The notes: generated from the letters alone by a model not told the origin. Counted from the stretch's first letter, positions 24,950-38,050 are shown. The stretch: 64,000 nucleotides of DNA from Muricea muricata (GCA_963855995.1 OY979716.1:93069369-93133368); one strand, 5' to 3'. Numbers and translations: made by a program.

Positions 24950-25330
24950 CTTAAACGCTCGCTCTTTTTTGGATTCTTTACACGTCGTCCGATAAATACT
25001 GATGGAAAACTTGTGTGCCAAACAGGGCAGCAATATTCTAGAGCACGCCTAATGCGGAGCAATATTCTAGAGCGAAGTGTAAATAGTAGAAGTTCTTGAT
25101 ATCATGGAACACCAGCTCCTCGTTGAAATTGTATTATATGCAGACGTTGAGATGCCCTTTTAACGATTATAAAAGAAGAGGTTCGTGTTACTGCAAAGAC
25201 CGCGGCCTTATTGATAATGCTTGAATATAAATATAAAACATAACACAAACTGAGGCCTTGCAAGATTTGATATCCAGCGAAAACCGAATCCAATATTTTT
25301 TTAAATATGACTGTACTCAACAACAACTTG
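24950..25330 (-). pseudogene. LINE reverse-transcriptase tail fragment
   Basis: The translated minus strand contains the ALEYCCPVWHT-type motif of CR1-like LINE C-termini (clear in the second-unit copy at 50820-51125). Broken by stops and indels. Confidence 0.55.
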
Positions 25331-26143
25331 TCTTTTAGTTTTTAGCTTCAGCGTAAAACAACTTTAAAAATAATAGCTTCTAGCTCGATGGTGTTTGTCT
25401 GATATTTTTTCCCTTTTCCAGTAGATACGCCATCGATCTTACAAGGATTATTCAGCTGGCGTTACGCTATTGCTATTCCTAAACAAAACACCTGTGGATG
25501 AGGTAGTCACTAGTTTAAATTTGTAAATGCACAAAGAGGCTAAAGAATCTTACAAGAAAAAGCAATACGATATCGATCAATGAACAGAAGTGAAAGGATT
25601 GTACCTAAATCTTTTAAATAATTAATTTAGTTACTACTCTTTCCTCTTGCGCGTCCTACTCCGGGACTGGGACGAACCAGTACACATGTGCATAAAGTCA
25701 CATTCAGTTTGTACCATGCTTTTGCTAGGACATCAAAACTAAACTGTCAATGCAAAAACTTTCTCTCAACAGGAACAATTTTTCCGGATCTTGTGAAGTC
25801 GTAATTTTATTACTATATTTATTACATTTTGATACATTTCACCAACTTATTTATTAAAGAGAACGCAACACCAATATGTCTAATACACAAGAAGTTGCAA
25901 ATACACGGCGCAAAATCACGAGTTGTAGAAAATAGAATTGAAGAATGTTCAATGTTTTGAATGTTCAATATTGTTCAATGTTTTCAACAATATTGTCCAG
26001 CATTGTCCCACCCGATTGCGGGCTGGATTCAGGCTCAACAACTTCTTTAGTATTTTTAACAACATTGAACAATGTGAGCAGCACAACATTGTTCAATCCT
26101 AATAAATTTTTTGCATGTTTGCATGGTGAATAACAAATTAAAA

Positions 26144-26303
26144 TATAATTTTGTGGAAACACCACGTAAGTTTATCATCGCAAAGCTTTCGATCCGTAAG
26201 CTCGGATCTTCTTCAGCATTATAATTAGCACTGATAAAGATCCGAGCTTACGGATCGAGAGCTTTGCGATAGCAGACTTGCGTGGTGTTTCCACAAAATT
26301 ATA
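26144..26303. repeat. Hairpin repeat downstream of copy 2
   Basis: A 160-bp inverted repeat with outer arms ataattttgtggaaacacca and its complement. Inside is a block reading CTGAAGA-a-GATCCG-agctta-CGGATC-GAAA on the minus strand. The same structure lies downstream of copy 5 (51793-51951). The inner block has the layout of motifs seen in terminal repeats of Penelope-like elements and resembles a hammerhead core with one extra base. Confidence 0.6.
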
Positions 26304-26304
26304 C

Positions 26305-26310
26305 TTTAAT
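26305..26310 (-). terminator. Polyadenylation signal of copy 2
   Basis: ATTAAA on the minus strand about 67 nt after the stop codon, immediately before the hairpin repeat. Conserved in copy 5. Confidence 0.4.
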
Positions 26311-26376
26311 TGTTCAATCTTGTTTTCAAAAACTTTCAACCACTTGTAATTTTTACGCCTGTTGGTTGTTTACTTT

Positions 26377-27272
26377 CTAACAGGCCAACCCTACAGGGAT
26401 ACAAACGTATGTGTGTCTTGGGGCTGCACGGCACGGAGAGCTGAAACGGCAAAATAGGAATTATATTTATTTATTTAGTTTCATGGAAAATTTACATAAT
26501 TGGTTGCTGAAAGAAATAGAAAAAAATTACCAGTAAAATCCTTTACGGCAGCCTTTATAACGGCAGTCACGAGGATGATGACCTGGATACACTGGTTCAT
26601 CTTCCTGTTGGAGAAAAATGTTCAGATATAATAAAAACGTTAAAAACTCAATTTTCTCAAAAAAAATTAAAGATCTGATTTGCAAAATCATCAATGACAG
26701 TCATACAAGACTGGATTTACAAAATGGTTGCCACGATCGAGACATTAACACAAAAAACACTCGTACAAAATTATAGAGGTAAAGGGCAAGAGATTATACA
26801 GGTAAAAAAACCATAGATGAAACCGATGTGCCTAGAGGTAGCAAGGGGGCGTTTAAATAAGCTGAAGAGGGCTGCCATAAAAGTACAGCAAGCTATAACC
26901 AGGCACAATTCATCAACTAACAGCTGTCTCAGAATGCAGGATTTAATCGTTTATGAGACTCTCCCACCATCTATTAAAATAGGTGCATCAAGAACAAAGC
27001 AGAGCCACAAAAGAGCGTCTGAAATTAAGCGTAGTTTAATCGCAACCGTGCTCACTACCCACGCCTACTTGTTGTAATTTTTATGTAACATACCGTCCAA
27101 CGGGAACTTAACTTTTTTGAAATATTGCCTTATAGTGTGAAATGTGAATATCACAAACTAAACGTTTAAAAAGTAGCTACTAAGAGTGTCCTTATACCTC
27201 AGAGTTGCTAGGTTTCAGCATCACCGAAGATATCAGCAATGTTATCATCACTGCCATCAATAAAGCTCTCAT
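26377..27272 (-). CDS. Secreted six-cysteine peptide, copy 2 (type B)
   Basis: A four-exon gene. Exon 1 (5'UTR, about 27922-27861) ends CAC|GTATGT. Exon 2 (27273-27198) has ATG at 27272 and encodes MRALLMAVMITLLISSVML followed by KPSNSE. Exon 3 (26604-26531) follows CAACAG and encodes an acidic EDEPVYPGHH linker and the first two cysteines (DCRYKGC). Exon 4 (26440-26377) follows TTTCAG and ends LAC-stop. Exon 3 ends TG|gtaatt and exon 4 begins with C, making a Cys codon. Total 70 residues; cysteine spacing x4, x5, x2, x9, x6. The mature part is basic (RYKG, RKG, Arg residues in exon 4). Signal exon, intron phases and cysteine order match the other copies, which is the main evidence that the gene is real. 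Confidence 0.78.
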
Positions 27273-27947
27273 TCTGCAGTAATAATAGAAATGTCATGAA
27301 TCTAGCTTAAAAACACAAGAAATGATTATTTTAAGTTTGGTTTATATTATTAGAAGCGTTCGCAGAACAATCCAAAAGAAAATGAAAGTTAAGGACAATA
27401 TAATTTTCTTTAATATATGAACTATTTTAAAATCAATGACGCGTGTCTTGGTTACCATATATTAAATGCGTTAGAGCTTTGTTAACCATTTGTGTTTTGT
27501 TTACAAAGTGAGGCAGTTATTCAAGGTACCATAAACTCAAAATTTTCTACACTGCATTCGGCCCAGGTGGCCTCGTGCAATATAGGTAATTTTTCGTTCA
27601 TTGTATGTTCAGCTCGTCCGTCTATTTATAATCAAAACACTCACAGTCAAAAACCCTCTCTAACTTAATTTGATGATATTTCTAGCAAATAAAAGATTTA
27701 AAGTATTCATAAAAATTAATCTGACAGTAAACAGCCTTATAGAGGTAGCATAAAGCATGAATTTCAAACCTACACATGCGTGGTGAAAATAACTAGGAGC
27801 ATATATGTTCATGGTACGAAAAAATAAACACAACATACTCGAGAATACAAAACTACATACGTGATTGAGAGAATGATCTTCATGATAAGAAAGGATTTCT
27901 TGTTTGATGGTCAACTCCACTCTGACATATAGAAATGGTTACGCACA

Positions 27948-27954
27948 TTCTATA
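27948..27954 (-). promoter_or_regulatory. TATA box of copy 2
   Basis: TATAGAA on the minus strand upstream of exon 1; identical in copy 5. Confidence 0.55.
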
Positions 27955-27959
27955 ACCAC

Positions 27960-30900
27960 CCTCTTCGCATCAATATGATGATGTTTGACGTCAATTGGCA
28001 ACCAATTAAGTTGTCATCGACTATTAAATATAATTAGATGATTTAGGCGAGGGGGGAAGAGCGTTTGTCCAAGCACGAATATAAACCCTCAAAAAAATTA
28101 ACTCTCTTTTTTAGAGGCACTCAATAAATTTCCGATCTTTGAAACAAATGTATAAGTTATTAATAGCACACATCGTTACATAAGTGCATTTTCAGTGGTA
28201 TCGCCAAATTTCGCACACCTAATGTTCACAAAGTTGTTTGAATAATGTCGTTAAAAGTATCCACTAAACTTCCATAACAAAAGGGGCAACAAGGCTTCGC
28301 ATGCTCAGCGTGCATTTTTCATAAAATATGGTAGGTGTTTTTGCATTGAAAATGCAAGATGGTTTAAAGCTTTCCAGAGAGGTTTCTTTAAGTATATGTT
28401 TCACACTATCTATTTGATAAAAACTCTGCTTATAAACATTGCGTTGATTGCATGCGTTTTGGCACGCCAAAGTAAATTTCTGGAACACTGGGCCAATATT
28501 TTTTTTTGAGCATAATATCACAAGTGTGTTTTAAAATTTATTGCTTCTGACTTTCTTTTTTCTAAACAACAAAAATACGTTTTGTCCAAATTTACTAAAA
28601 AATAAGTATATATTTCTTTGCAGAGCGAGCCCCTACAATTTAAATCGTCATCGTGTAACCAAGTCAGCCTCTTCATCGTCAATCAATCTTCAATTCATCT
28701 TCTTTTTCGTCATCGTTAATTGAGGTGGCATACCACAAAAGAAAATATTTTTTCTGATTTAAGCTCAATTCAAATTAACATTTGCATGATGCTCCACAAA
28801 CGTTAAAAATTGTTTTAGTTTTGATGTTGTTGTCATCGTAACCGAGATTTGCTTTACACAAGGAAGAAAAATTGAATTGACCCAAAAAGTGATTGCTGCA
28901 CCAGGAATCATGATATTAGTGCCAAATAATCATGCATTTGTAAACCATGAAAATCTCTGTGCTGTGAACTAGGATCTTTTTATTCCATTTCATGCTAGGG
29001 CTATTGGATCACAGCAACTAGACAACTAAAATTGCAATAACTTTACAAAACTTAAACCAAATTTAATTCTTCTACTTCCTCGCATCGACAAATTCTGTGC
29101 TACATGTTCTGGAAATTTGAAAATCAAAGCGTCAATATTAATATTTATTGAGATATCTTTTGAGGCAGGTGCGAAATTAATATTTTATTTACCTGAAAAA
29201 AACGTCTTAATGCTTTTTTGCATATATTAAAATTTACATGAAACAAAACAATAGAAGAATGAAAGCAGAAGAATGATCCAATCGCGCATTATTTTTTGCT
29301 CGGGGTTAAAACCACAGATTTACCCTGTGAAGAACATACTGAATGAATATCTCCGTTTTCCATGTATTTAAAAAATAAGTTTGTGGGATTATTGGCGGTT
29401 TGAATTTAAAGTCACGGTGGCCATGTTGGAGGTATAAAACAAAAGAATATACCATTAGTTCCATTGCTGGATTCAGTCGGCGTGTGTGGCTGAAATTGTC
29501 TGCGCGTCCCGGGAGATTGATTGCAAACCAAGAATAACCCCTTAAGCTAGACAATTATTCGGCTTTCTTCCAATTCCCAAGTGAAATTTTGGATTGCCAG
29601 GTGACGGTCGTTATTCTTAAAAGGATATCGCAACTAAATTCCATTCTAAAAAGAAAGTTCTTTTAAAAATATTAGCACCTTTTTTTACCAAATGATTCTC
29701 TTAAAGAGAGTTTTCATGCCTTTATACTGCATTACGTCAATTATTTTTAAAAATGATGATGATGATGAAAGTGTTCAGAAGTAGTACGTGATATATTAAT
29801 GTATATTAATGCAGGCTACGCTCTAGCTTATTTAGAACCATTCTTCGAGACTTTCCAAATTCGTTAATAATTCATAGAGTCAAAGCAAAGAAAATCACAC
29901 CCACGAATGAGGTTGGATACCCACTTAATTAGCATAGATTTTTACGATTTTATTATATTTACCGTTTACCCCGTCGTTTTTGCTTCGATTGAGAAGTTAT
30001 ATCAAACACACGAGACAGTGAATTATCGCCTACCCAAACACCTCGAATTTTGTCAAATATACGCCGCTGCGCGTGGTATTTTGAAATTTCTTCGATGTTC
30101 GAAATTCTGTCGCTGTTGTTTGACAATTATTAAACGAAAACGTGATTCGCGTTAATCTGACACACTGTAGACAACAACAAAAATTAAATTCGTTGTCTTG
30201 AGCGGAATTTGAGCACCCATATCCTCGGATTTCTTGACCGCCACTTTACATACTGTGCGAACCATGTTATTACTTTTATAAGATATTTACTCAAAGGTAA
30301 AGAATTCAAAATGAGATGCGATATTCATTAAAACTTACGAAGATTAAGACAAAATTGTGAGAAGATCTTTGCGATGTTGCTATTTGATGCCATTCACATG
30401 ACTGAAAACTTATGGGGCTGTTCCATATTTGAGATGAACCACGCTATTTGTTTCAAAAATATGATGACATGATAGGACGTCATTGCAACTGGAAATGACA
30501 TTATTATCCAAAAATAGCAGAGGGAACAACAGGAGAATGATTTAACAAGAAAAAAGAAATTGGTGACATAATCGGAGGATTTCCCATAAAATCTATGGAA
30601 CAGTGGAAAAGTGGGATTCTAGACTTCTGGGGTCAGTAGTACGAAAGGTAGATAAAGGTATCCACCGGATTGCGACTTTTTCAAACGTCTTGAAACTATT
30701 GATTTACTGGAGTTGTCAAAACTACTGTTTAGCATTTTAAAGTTAAAGGAGCAACTTATTAGTTGGCTAAAGTATATTTAGTTTTATTGCATTGACAAGC
30801 ATTTTTAAGATGGAATAAGAAATCACTATCCAGTGGATAGCACTATCCATCTTTGGTACAACCCTCCCCTGAAATCCATGGGAAGTATTAGGCGTTTGAA

Positions 30901-31930
30901 GAAGAACTGGTCGTAAATTACAATGGTCAACTTCTCTCAACATTTAGAGAAAGTCTCTTTCGCCACATGTTTTCAAAACTAGCAATGATTCCTAGTAAGC
31001 AATATAATAATTCTAAAAGTACCTCCACTGGTGTCATGGAATAAACGTTTGGTACTAGATTGAGGTAAAATACGTGAAAGCACAACGGAAGTTTGTACAT
31101 TTCACAGGCAGTCAAAATCAGCCTGATAAAGCTTGCTAGTAGCATGTAGGGGTTAGATTATTGATATTCAATATAATGTGTTCTGGAAGACTAAGGAGCC
31201 AACAAAGAAGTGCTGGAATAAACGAGTTAGGTTAGTATAACAGCAGACACAGGTATCAGAAATTTTTCAAAAGTTTTTCATATTTAGACACATATAGAGC
31301 ATGTTGATCGCCAATAATCTAGATCTAAATCATCGTTCTACTACTTCATTCGCAGGCACCTAAAACAACTGAGCAGAAGTAATCTTTTCCCAGCATTAGG
31401 GCTTTATCATGTTGATCTCGACTTGTCTGTGAAAACGAGAAAATTCCGTTGTTCTTTCATGCACATTGCTCGTCAATCCATTTTCAAACGTTTTTTGCAT
31501 GACAGTAGTAGAGGTATTTTTGAATCATTATTGCTTTCCAGGAATTAATCATAGCTAGTTTTGATGTCTGACAGAGCAGACTTTCTTAAAATGTTGACAC
31601 ACGTTGAGCATGGTAGTATACGGCCAGTACTCCTTCAAACGACTAACGACATCCTGTCGTGTTTATCATATTTTTAAAAGTAATAGCGTGGTCCACCTTG
31701 AATATGGATCAACCCTATAATTTCTCAGTGACATGACTACAGTCAAATATCAGCATTGCAAAGATGTACTCACAGCTGTCAACTTTGTCTTAGTTCAAAG
31801 ATTTTACTGAATAACACTGCTCATGTTGAATACGTACTGCATAAATGCCTTATAAAACTAATACCATGGTTTGCACTGTATTGAACCAACTGGGATTGAT
31901 GTAGCTAGTGTATAACATTTCAAGTGCACC
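27960..31930. other. Duplicated intergenic DNA without a recognised gene
   Basis: Matches 54013-57740. An 80-codon minus-strand frame (29306-29554) begins identically in the second unit (55272-55589), but its 3' half is shifted there, so conserved coding is not supported. Nothing else is seen. Confidence 0.45.
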
Positions 31931-31939
31931 GGAAATATT

Positions 31940-33462
31940 TCCGTGAGGGCTTAACCCTTGTCCTTAAATTTGGGCACTGTTTCATGTTTTAGAATCATCC
32001 ATAATAATATCCGCTCTCCATCTGTATATGCACTTAGCTCGTAGCTCAACTGGCAGAGAGGCGATGCAATTTTCCCCTTCGTAAATAGCCCTGTGCGAGG
32101 CCCTGATTGAGGAATTAATGAAGTTAGGCTGCCAAATAATAATGACCTTCAAAAATAGGATTAAACTTTTTTACATGAAAAATTTCCTGCAAAAGTTAAT
32201 TTTCTTTATTCCCTCGCTAATATCTTCGGAATGTCATTCGTGAAGACAAACATTTTGTACTCATCTAGAATATATCACATTTAGCATTCACGTTGTTTAA
32301 ACACATATTCTCAAACAATAATCGCTTCTACAAACTTGGTTCAACTTTTTGCCGAAAAAGTGTTTGGCTGTTTGCCATGCAAACTTTCATTCACACATTC
32401 TTTATTTTGTTTTTTACTCGTTTCATGGCAATTAATATGCTGTCCTAATGCACGCATGGTATTGGGAGAATACGAGAGAAGCTTGAATGTAGAGTGTTTT
32501 TTACGTGCTTCTCGAGTATTCACACAACATTACACTGGTTTATTTTCACAGCATATTGGCTCGACACGATTTTTTTGGTTTCGTTTCTATCAAAACGTAG
32601 GAAAAAGATAGCTTTACTTGCTATTTGCTGGCATCGCTGTATTCTTTTTCAGCTCGTTTTATAACATTTTCTTGTTGTTGCTGGGCAAGCGCATAAAGCT
32701 CGTTTGGTGTATGTTTGGTGAATTTAAGTATTGATTTCTTGAAAATAATTTTTAATGTGTAATATCTGTCTGTTATATTGGTTGAAAACTAGTGGAAAAA
32801 TGAGAACATGATTTTCAAACAACAAGATATTATTAATTAACCCAAAAAGCCTTGTTCCTATTAGTTTGGGCATTGTCAATGGAGGGAAACTACTATAAAA
32901 TATGCTAGCTATTTCAAAGGTCAGCAACTCAATTGCAAAGAAATATCTTCGCCATTTGCCGACTGAGTTACTTAGAAGGTACTGTTAGGAAAATTAGTTT
33001 CTTAGTTATTTTCTCTATTGCTTATTAAATATAAATTTCAAAGCGTCCTGTTCACGCCCTTAGTTGATTTTCGAAGTCAGAGGTTTTATTGCATACAAAT
33101 GTGAAATGTCGAAGCACAACTTTTGATAGAATTCGTATATGTGTTTTGTTTTGATACACGCTATATACTCCAGAAAACAAAAAAATAGGCACGCATAGCA
33201 TACATGTGGGTAACTGCTAACATGTCAGGAAATGAAAGTAGCCATGTGTAGAATTTGGGCAACTTTCCTTCAACCATACGTAGCGAAACGTAGAGTCTCC
33301 ATAATTTGTTCTGCCTGTGTGTTCAAAAACGATTAAATAGGCTACGTTTGCTACGATACGATTGAAGTGGAACAGGCTTAAGGTGCAGAATATTTCCCCC
33401 CAAATTGCTCTCCAATACGTCTGAATATAATTAGGGCAATTTTCTTAACATTAATAGTTAAT
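31940..33462. other. No gene recognised
   Basis: Unique to the first unit. It lies where exons 3-4 and the 3' flank of copy 3 would be expected; neither is present. Short open frames such as 32336-32611 have no domain. Confidence 0.4.
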
Positions 33463-33474
33463 AGGGTCTTAGTA

Positions 33475-33621
33475 GCGAAGCCAGCCCGAAAATTTGGTCA
33501 TGCTTTGCAAATTTAAATCATTATCATTATTTATTTCTTTAGAAATTGGTCCTTATACGGTCTATAAGCAGTGAAAAATTTGCATTTGCATGGCAAAATG
33601 TCTGGCTGGCTTCTCCACTGC
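33475..33621. mobile_element. 147-bp MITE with 12-bp direct repeats
   Basis: Inverted ends share GAAGCCAGCC and continue imperfectly to AAATTT in the centre. Flanking direct repeats agggtcttagta lie at 33463-33474 and 33622-33633. The duplication length is longer than usual for the common TIR families, so the exact boundary may differ by a few bases. Confidence 0.6.
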
Positions 33622-33633
33622 AGGGTCTTAGTA

Positions 33634-34884
33634 CGACACATGCCTTACCACCATACGTCTAATATATCAGCAGAAAAAGACATTTAAATATGTGGATGTT
33701 AAAAAAAATTGTATTATCAATGTTTTAATTTATTAATCTCAGTTCAAGTTAATGCATGTAGAATAACAATAGAGCAATAATGCATTTTATTACCGAAGTG
33801 AAATCAAAATTTTGACCAAGCACTTTTCTCAGTCATTCTTTATGCACAGGCTCTTCAGTGCTATTGGTAGAATTCGTTTTCAGTTTTATTGCTAAGATAA
33901 TAAGTGAGACAAAAGGGTGACCCCCCCCCCTATTATTATCTTGAGCTATAATTTGTTGTTCTAAGGCAAATGGTAAAATATTTTGAACTTACAATGTTCC
34001 CAATACCCAACGAAATGTGTTTTTGAAGAAACAACATTGTTTTAGCTGTGTAAATATACAGGGCGTAAAAAAAAGCGGATTTGTCCATTTCACGTAAAAC
34101 ATATTTTTATAGCTTTGTTCGGGCTGGTTTAAAAGCATCTTCTTTCCTGTTTTCATTGATTCCGAATAATTGTTTGTGTATTTAAATCACTTGACAATTA
34201 TGTAAACAAGACGAAAATATTCAAAATGCGTTCCACTTACTATTTCATTAATTTTGACAGGGAGTTGATCAAGTTCATGCGCTTAACTAATCAGCTACCG
34301 AATAGTTTGCATTTTTAATAAAATTAAACTATTTATCGCATGACTTTTAATAATCGCCCTTAAAATTTAGTCATTCTTCAACATGGAATAACTTATAATA
34401 TGGTTATTAATATGGTTAAATCTCTGATTTTGAATGATTAATATACTTTGTGCCAGTATGATAGCCCTTGCTTGTTTGCAAAGCTCACTAAAACTCATTC
34501 TTGAACGATGACTAATAATGAGCCTATATGAGTATAGACGCGCACTTGGTTAGTTGGGTTCATATACTGAGAAGCACTGCCATTGATGTGTTAGAGTTAA
34601 TAGAGTTAGAGACTACTGAATCAGATCCAGAACAGCCTGTTTGCTAATTGACAGTTCATAGCAGTCTGAGAATCGGGTAATATAAATATCGAGCGCCATC
34701 ATTCGCAATGTAAATGTGTATTTTGAAATAATTGTTACCAGAACGAAAATTGTTATTTTTCTGCTTTAATTGTCCTAGTATTGTCCAAGCCTTTCAATGG
34801 TGATTTCTTCATTTACGAAATAAAAATTTAGCACATGCATGTTTGGCATATCTAGTTCCAATAAACAGTTACACAAAAGAGCAA
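33634..34884. other. No gene recognised
   Basis: AT-rich. A C9 run lies near 33921 and a mariner-end-like cagggcgtaaaaaaaa near 34060, without a second end. Confidence 0.4.
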
Positions 34885-35128
34885 AAAACCATGTTACATT
34901 CAAACATTGCAACTAAAACTGCGACAATGCATCATGAAATTTTATCGCGCACAGAATTAATATTGACTGGATCTTATAAACCAATAATACATAGAACATA
35001 AAATGGGTGCGTCAAGAAAAATGCTGTTAATAGTTTCAGAATCGTTAAGTTTGTTTTTTCTTCATTTCTGTGTAACATATTTTTGTCACATTTGTTAACA
35101 TCTTTCCGAAAAATGGGATTTCGGCTAA

Positions 35129-35647
35129 GGGCCTGTTTACATGAAGGTAGGGTGACCCTACTAGATGGGTTACCCTAGCAAACGGGTCAGAAAAAAGCGA
35201 GCGTTTACATGAGATAGGGTAACCCTAGTGGTAGGGCTATGTTCACCGGTAGGGTCACCCTATCTTAACGTGGTCGCTCAGCCATTCATTCAAAAAATTA
35301 TATTAACGTGCGAAGTTCTTGTGGTATGCTGTGTGATACTATGTCCAGCTCATTTTGTTGTTTCATTTCAGTGTTGTGACCATCTTTGTTTGTTTGATAT
35401 TTACTGAAGGCGAATAACTCGACCCGCTTGATAGGGTAACCCTACCTGACGCGTTTACATGGCTTGTATGAACAAAAAGATAGCCCTACTGCTAGGTTAA
35501 CCCTATCTATTTGATAGGGTAACCCTACCGCTAGGGTAACCCTAGCGCACATGTAAACGCTTCCTATAAAACATATTGTAGTAGGGTAACTCGCTTACTA
35601 GGGTAACCCTTCTGCTAGGGTCACCCTACTTCCATGTAAACAGGCCC
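35129..35647. mobile_element. Harbinger-type MITE with palindrome clusters
   Basis: Inverted ends GGGCCTGTTTACATG are flanked by TAA (35126-35128 and 35648-35650), the 3-bp duplication of PIF/Harbinger elements. Both subterminal regions carry about ten copies of the palindrome TAGGGT(n)ACCCTA in variable spacing. No transposase. Inserted in intron 2 of copy 3. Confidence 0.85.
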
Positions 35648-35688
35648 TAAGTTGATAAACGGTGCTAGTTTATATAGGGGTCTCGTAC

Positions 35689-36103
35689 CTCAGAGTTGAT
35701 ATGTTTCGATATCACCAAACTTGTCAGCATTGCGATTACCAATGTCGTCAATAAAGCTCTTATTCTATACCAACAATGCAATTTGCTGGTACTTTTAAAT
35801 AATTATAAATAATACAAGAATAATTGACGGAATAATATATTAGGGTATCCACCGAACAAGCAGTTTTCGGTATGCAGTTTAGCAAATTAAAACACGAAAT
35901 GATTGTGAATAACGGTATATGTTTTCTTTGAGTGATATTTCTCAAAAATAATAGAGAATATAAGCATATATACATAAAAATGGCTCTGTAAATAGCCTCA
36001 GATGCCGCACGGTAAATCCATGCTAAAAAAGGAACAGATACACGTATTTAAAAATAAAAACAACAATTATATACTGCAATATAAATGCAGGCAGAACAAT
36101 TAT
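35689..36103 (-). pseudogene. Secreted-peptide gene copy 3 (type C), dead
   Basis: Exon 2 (35764-35689) is recognisable and its reading frame matches copy 6, but the start codon is ATA instead of ATG (35763-35761). The exon 1 donor at about 36100 has changed from GTAAGT to ATAATT, the promoter beyond it is replaced by unrelated sequence, a Harbinger MITE lies in intron 2, and exons 3 and 4 are missing downstream. Four independent lesions make it a pseudogene. Confidence 0.85.
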
Positions 36104-36373
36104 ATGTATGATAGTAGTCAAGCAAGCTATGAACATGTTAAAGTTCGTTTGTCAACGTCGAAAGAAGGTGAAGCTTTAAGAAGCCAGGCTAACCTCTAAT
36201 ATATCGGTTGATGAAATCTCCATTACAATGTATAGGTATATATATCTGTCGGGGGGTAAGATGTTTTCTCTAGCTGATTCCGCCGTTAAAAACGTAGGAG
36301 TGTGGCAATGTATGTCATGATATCAATGGCTACACGAACATGCCCAGCTGTCTTTTGTTATATTTATATGATA

Positions 36374-37010
36374 TCAGATGAATTAGACCTTATTTTTCCA
36401 GACAAGCCATTGAGACTCTTGTCCATGCGTTTATAACTTCTGTAAGCTGGACTATTGCAATAGTCTATTCTATGATGAGCTATCATACCAGTCACAGAAG
36501 CTGCAACATGTTCAAAATGCAGCAGCATGTCTAATCTTTGATGAGAGCAAGTTTTGCCACATTACAGCTATACTAAAATCCTCACATTGGTTACTAGTTT
36601 AGCAACGTGTCGGTTTTAAGATGTTATTATATTATTGAATTCCAGAGCTATTCATGGCTGTTCTCCACAGTTAATCACTGACCTAATCACCATTAAACAG
36701 CCAAACAAATACTCCTTACGTTCACCACCATAGAACTTGTACGATTCAAGAATAAATTTCTAGCAACGTTGGGATATAAATTGTGGAACAATCTACCTAC
36801 GGAAATAAGAAGCATAAAGACTATAAACTCACTTAAATCGTCACTTAAGACCGTTCATATTGATGTAAATAGGTCTATATCTTTATTAGTTATAACTATA
36901 GTTATCATATTGTGCTTTTAATGCGCATTTGAAAACTATTTTTTAAGTTGAAATTTGCGCAATAAAGATCAATAAACTATTATTACTATCATTATTATTA
37001 TTATAATTAT
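36374..37010 (+). pseudogene. LINE 3' end (CR1/L2-like), decayed
   Basis: Plus-strand translation gives the C-terminal region of CR1/L2-type RT (LVHAFITS.LDYCNSL, KLQHVQNAAA, FCHITAILKSSHWL, LWNNLPTEIRS) with stops and shifts, then 3' sequence and an (ATT)n tail at 36980-37010. Confidence 0.7.
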
Positions 37011-37014
37011 TCAC

Positions 37015-38050
37015 TGACTAGAAACGATGGAATTGAAAGCCATTGTGGTGGTATGTTGGCGTTTATTAAAGATACCAGCTCTTACAAAATCATAGTTAAC
37101 CAACAGAATTGGAATATAGAATCAAATAATATTGTATCGCTCGCCCAAAATCTAAGAGCCTTAACAAATTACAGAGCTACTGATTAAATATTAGAGACAC
37201 TTAGTAATAAATGTCATATTGCAAATCTACTATTCCATTGGATGCTGAAATAACGCTACTTTACGTCTTTAACGAGCCTGAACCTAAATCAAAAACCTAA
37301 AACAAATCCAATGTTATTTTCTTAGAAAATGAATTTGTTTTCCAGCCAGTTGAACAGTGTCATGTGTATGATGTGCTGAGCAAATTAAAAACCAACAAAG
37401 CTACAGGCCTCGACAAAATCAGTGCCAGGTACGTTACTTAAAGGCACCACCATTATTATAACTCCTGTCCTTACCAATGTATTTAACAGCTCTCTCCAAT
37501 CCTCAACATTGCCATCAATATGGATATCTGGAAACGTAATGTCAATTTTCAAATGTGGAGACCAATCAAATGCTAACGGATAGAGACCAATTACAATACT
37601 TCCAACAATTAGTAAAGTTCTTCAGAAAGTAGTCGACTCTTAAGATTCTAACATACAGCTGTTCGGTTCCAGACGTAGACTTTCCACTGAGATTGTACTC
37701 GCTCACTTCACTGACATTATTTTAAGCAGCATGGAGAAGGGTATAGTGATTGGAGCTTTCTTTCATGACCTATCCAAAGCTTTTGACATCGTTGGATTAT
37801 ACTCTCCTACAAATCATGCAATTTCTCTGTCGAATCTGCAAGTTGCTTTAAATCATACCTTAGTATCCGAAACAACGTCACTGATGATACCGTGAGTCTA
37901 CATTCTTCGGACAATGCTCATGATTCTGAAAGTAGAACAAACTTTGATCATGATGAACGTCTGTGGAAATTGTTGGGCAATAATATTCTAACCCTTAACA
38001 TCTCAATGTTTAAAATTATAATTTATCACAAATTCGACAAATTTGAAAAC

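Larger units (their letters stand above)
24687..31930. repeat. Duplication segment B, first unit
   Basis: Matches 50584-57740 in the same orientation and carries copy 2. Differences include a block at 25300-25440 and one at 31170-31440 missing from the second unit, and a MITE in intron 3 present only in the second. Confidence 0.88.
34885..36110. repeat. Duplication segment C, first unit
   Basis: Matches about 61610-62222 and carries the dead copy 3. It is interrupted by the Harbinger MITE at 35129-35647, which is absent from the second unit. Confidence 0.8.

Noticed and set aside
26817..27077. 86-codon plus-strand frame in intron 2 of copy 2
   Set aside because: Not kept open at the matching place in copy 5 and without any domain.
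29306..29554. Minus-strand open frame shared with 55272-55589
   Set aside because: The frame is shifted halfway between the two copies and similarity simply follows the duplication; no domain.
33590..33650. gcagggtcttagtacgac resembling exon 3 of copy 6, as a lost exon of copy 3
   Set aside because: It is explained by the MITE end and its direct repeat; the frame is shifted and the surrounding codons do not match.
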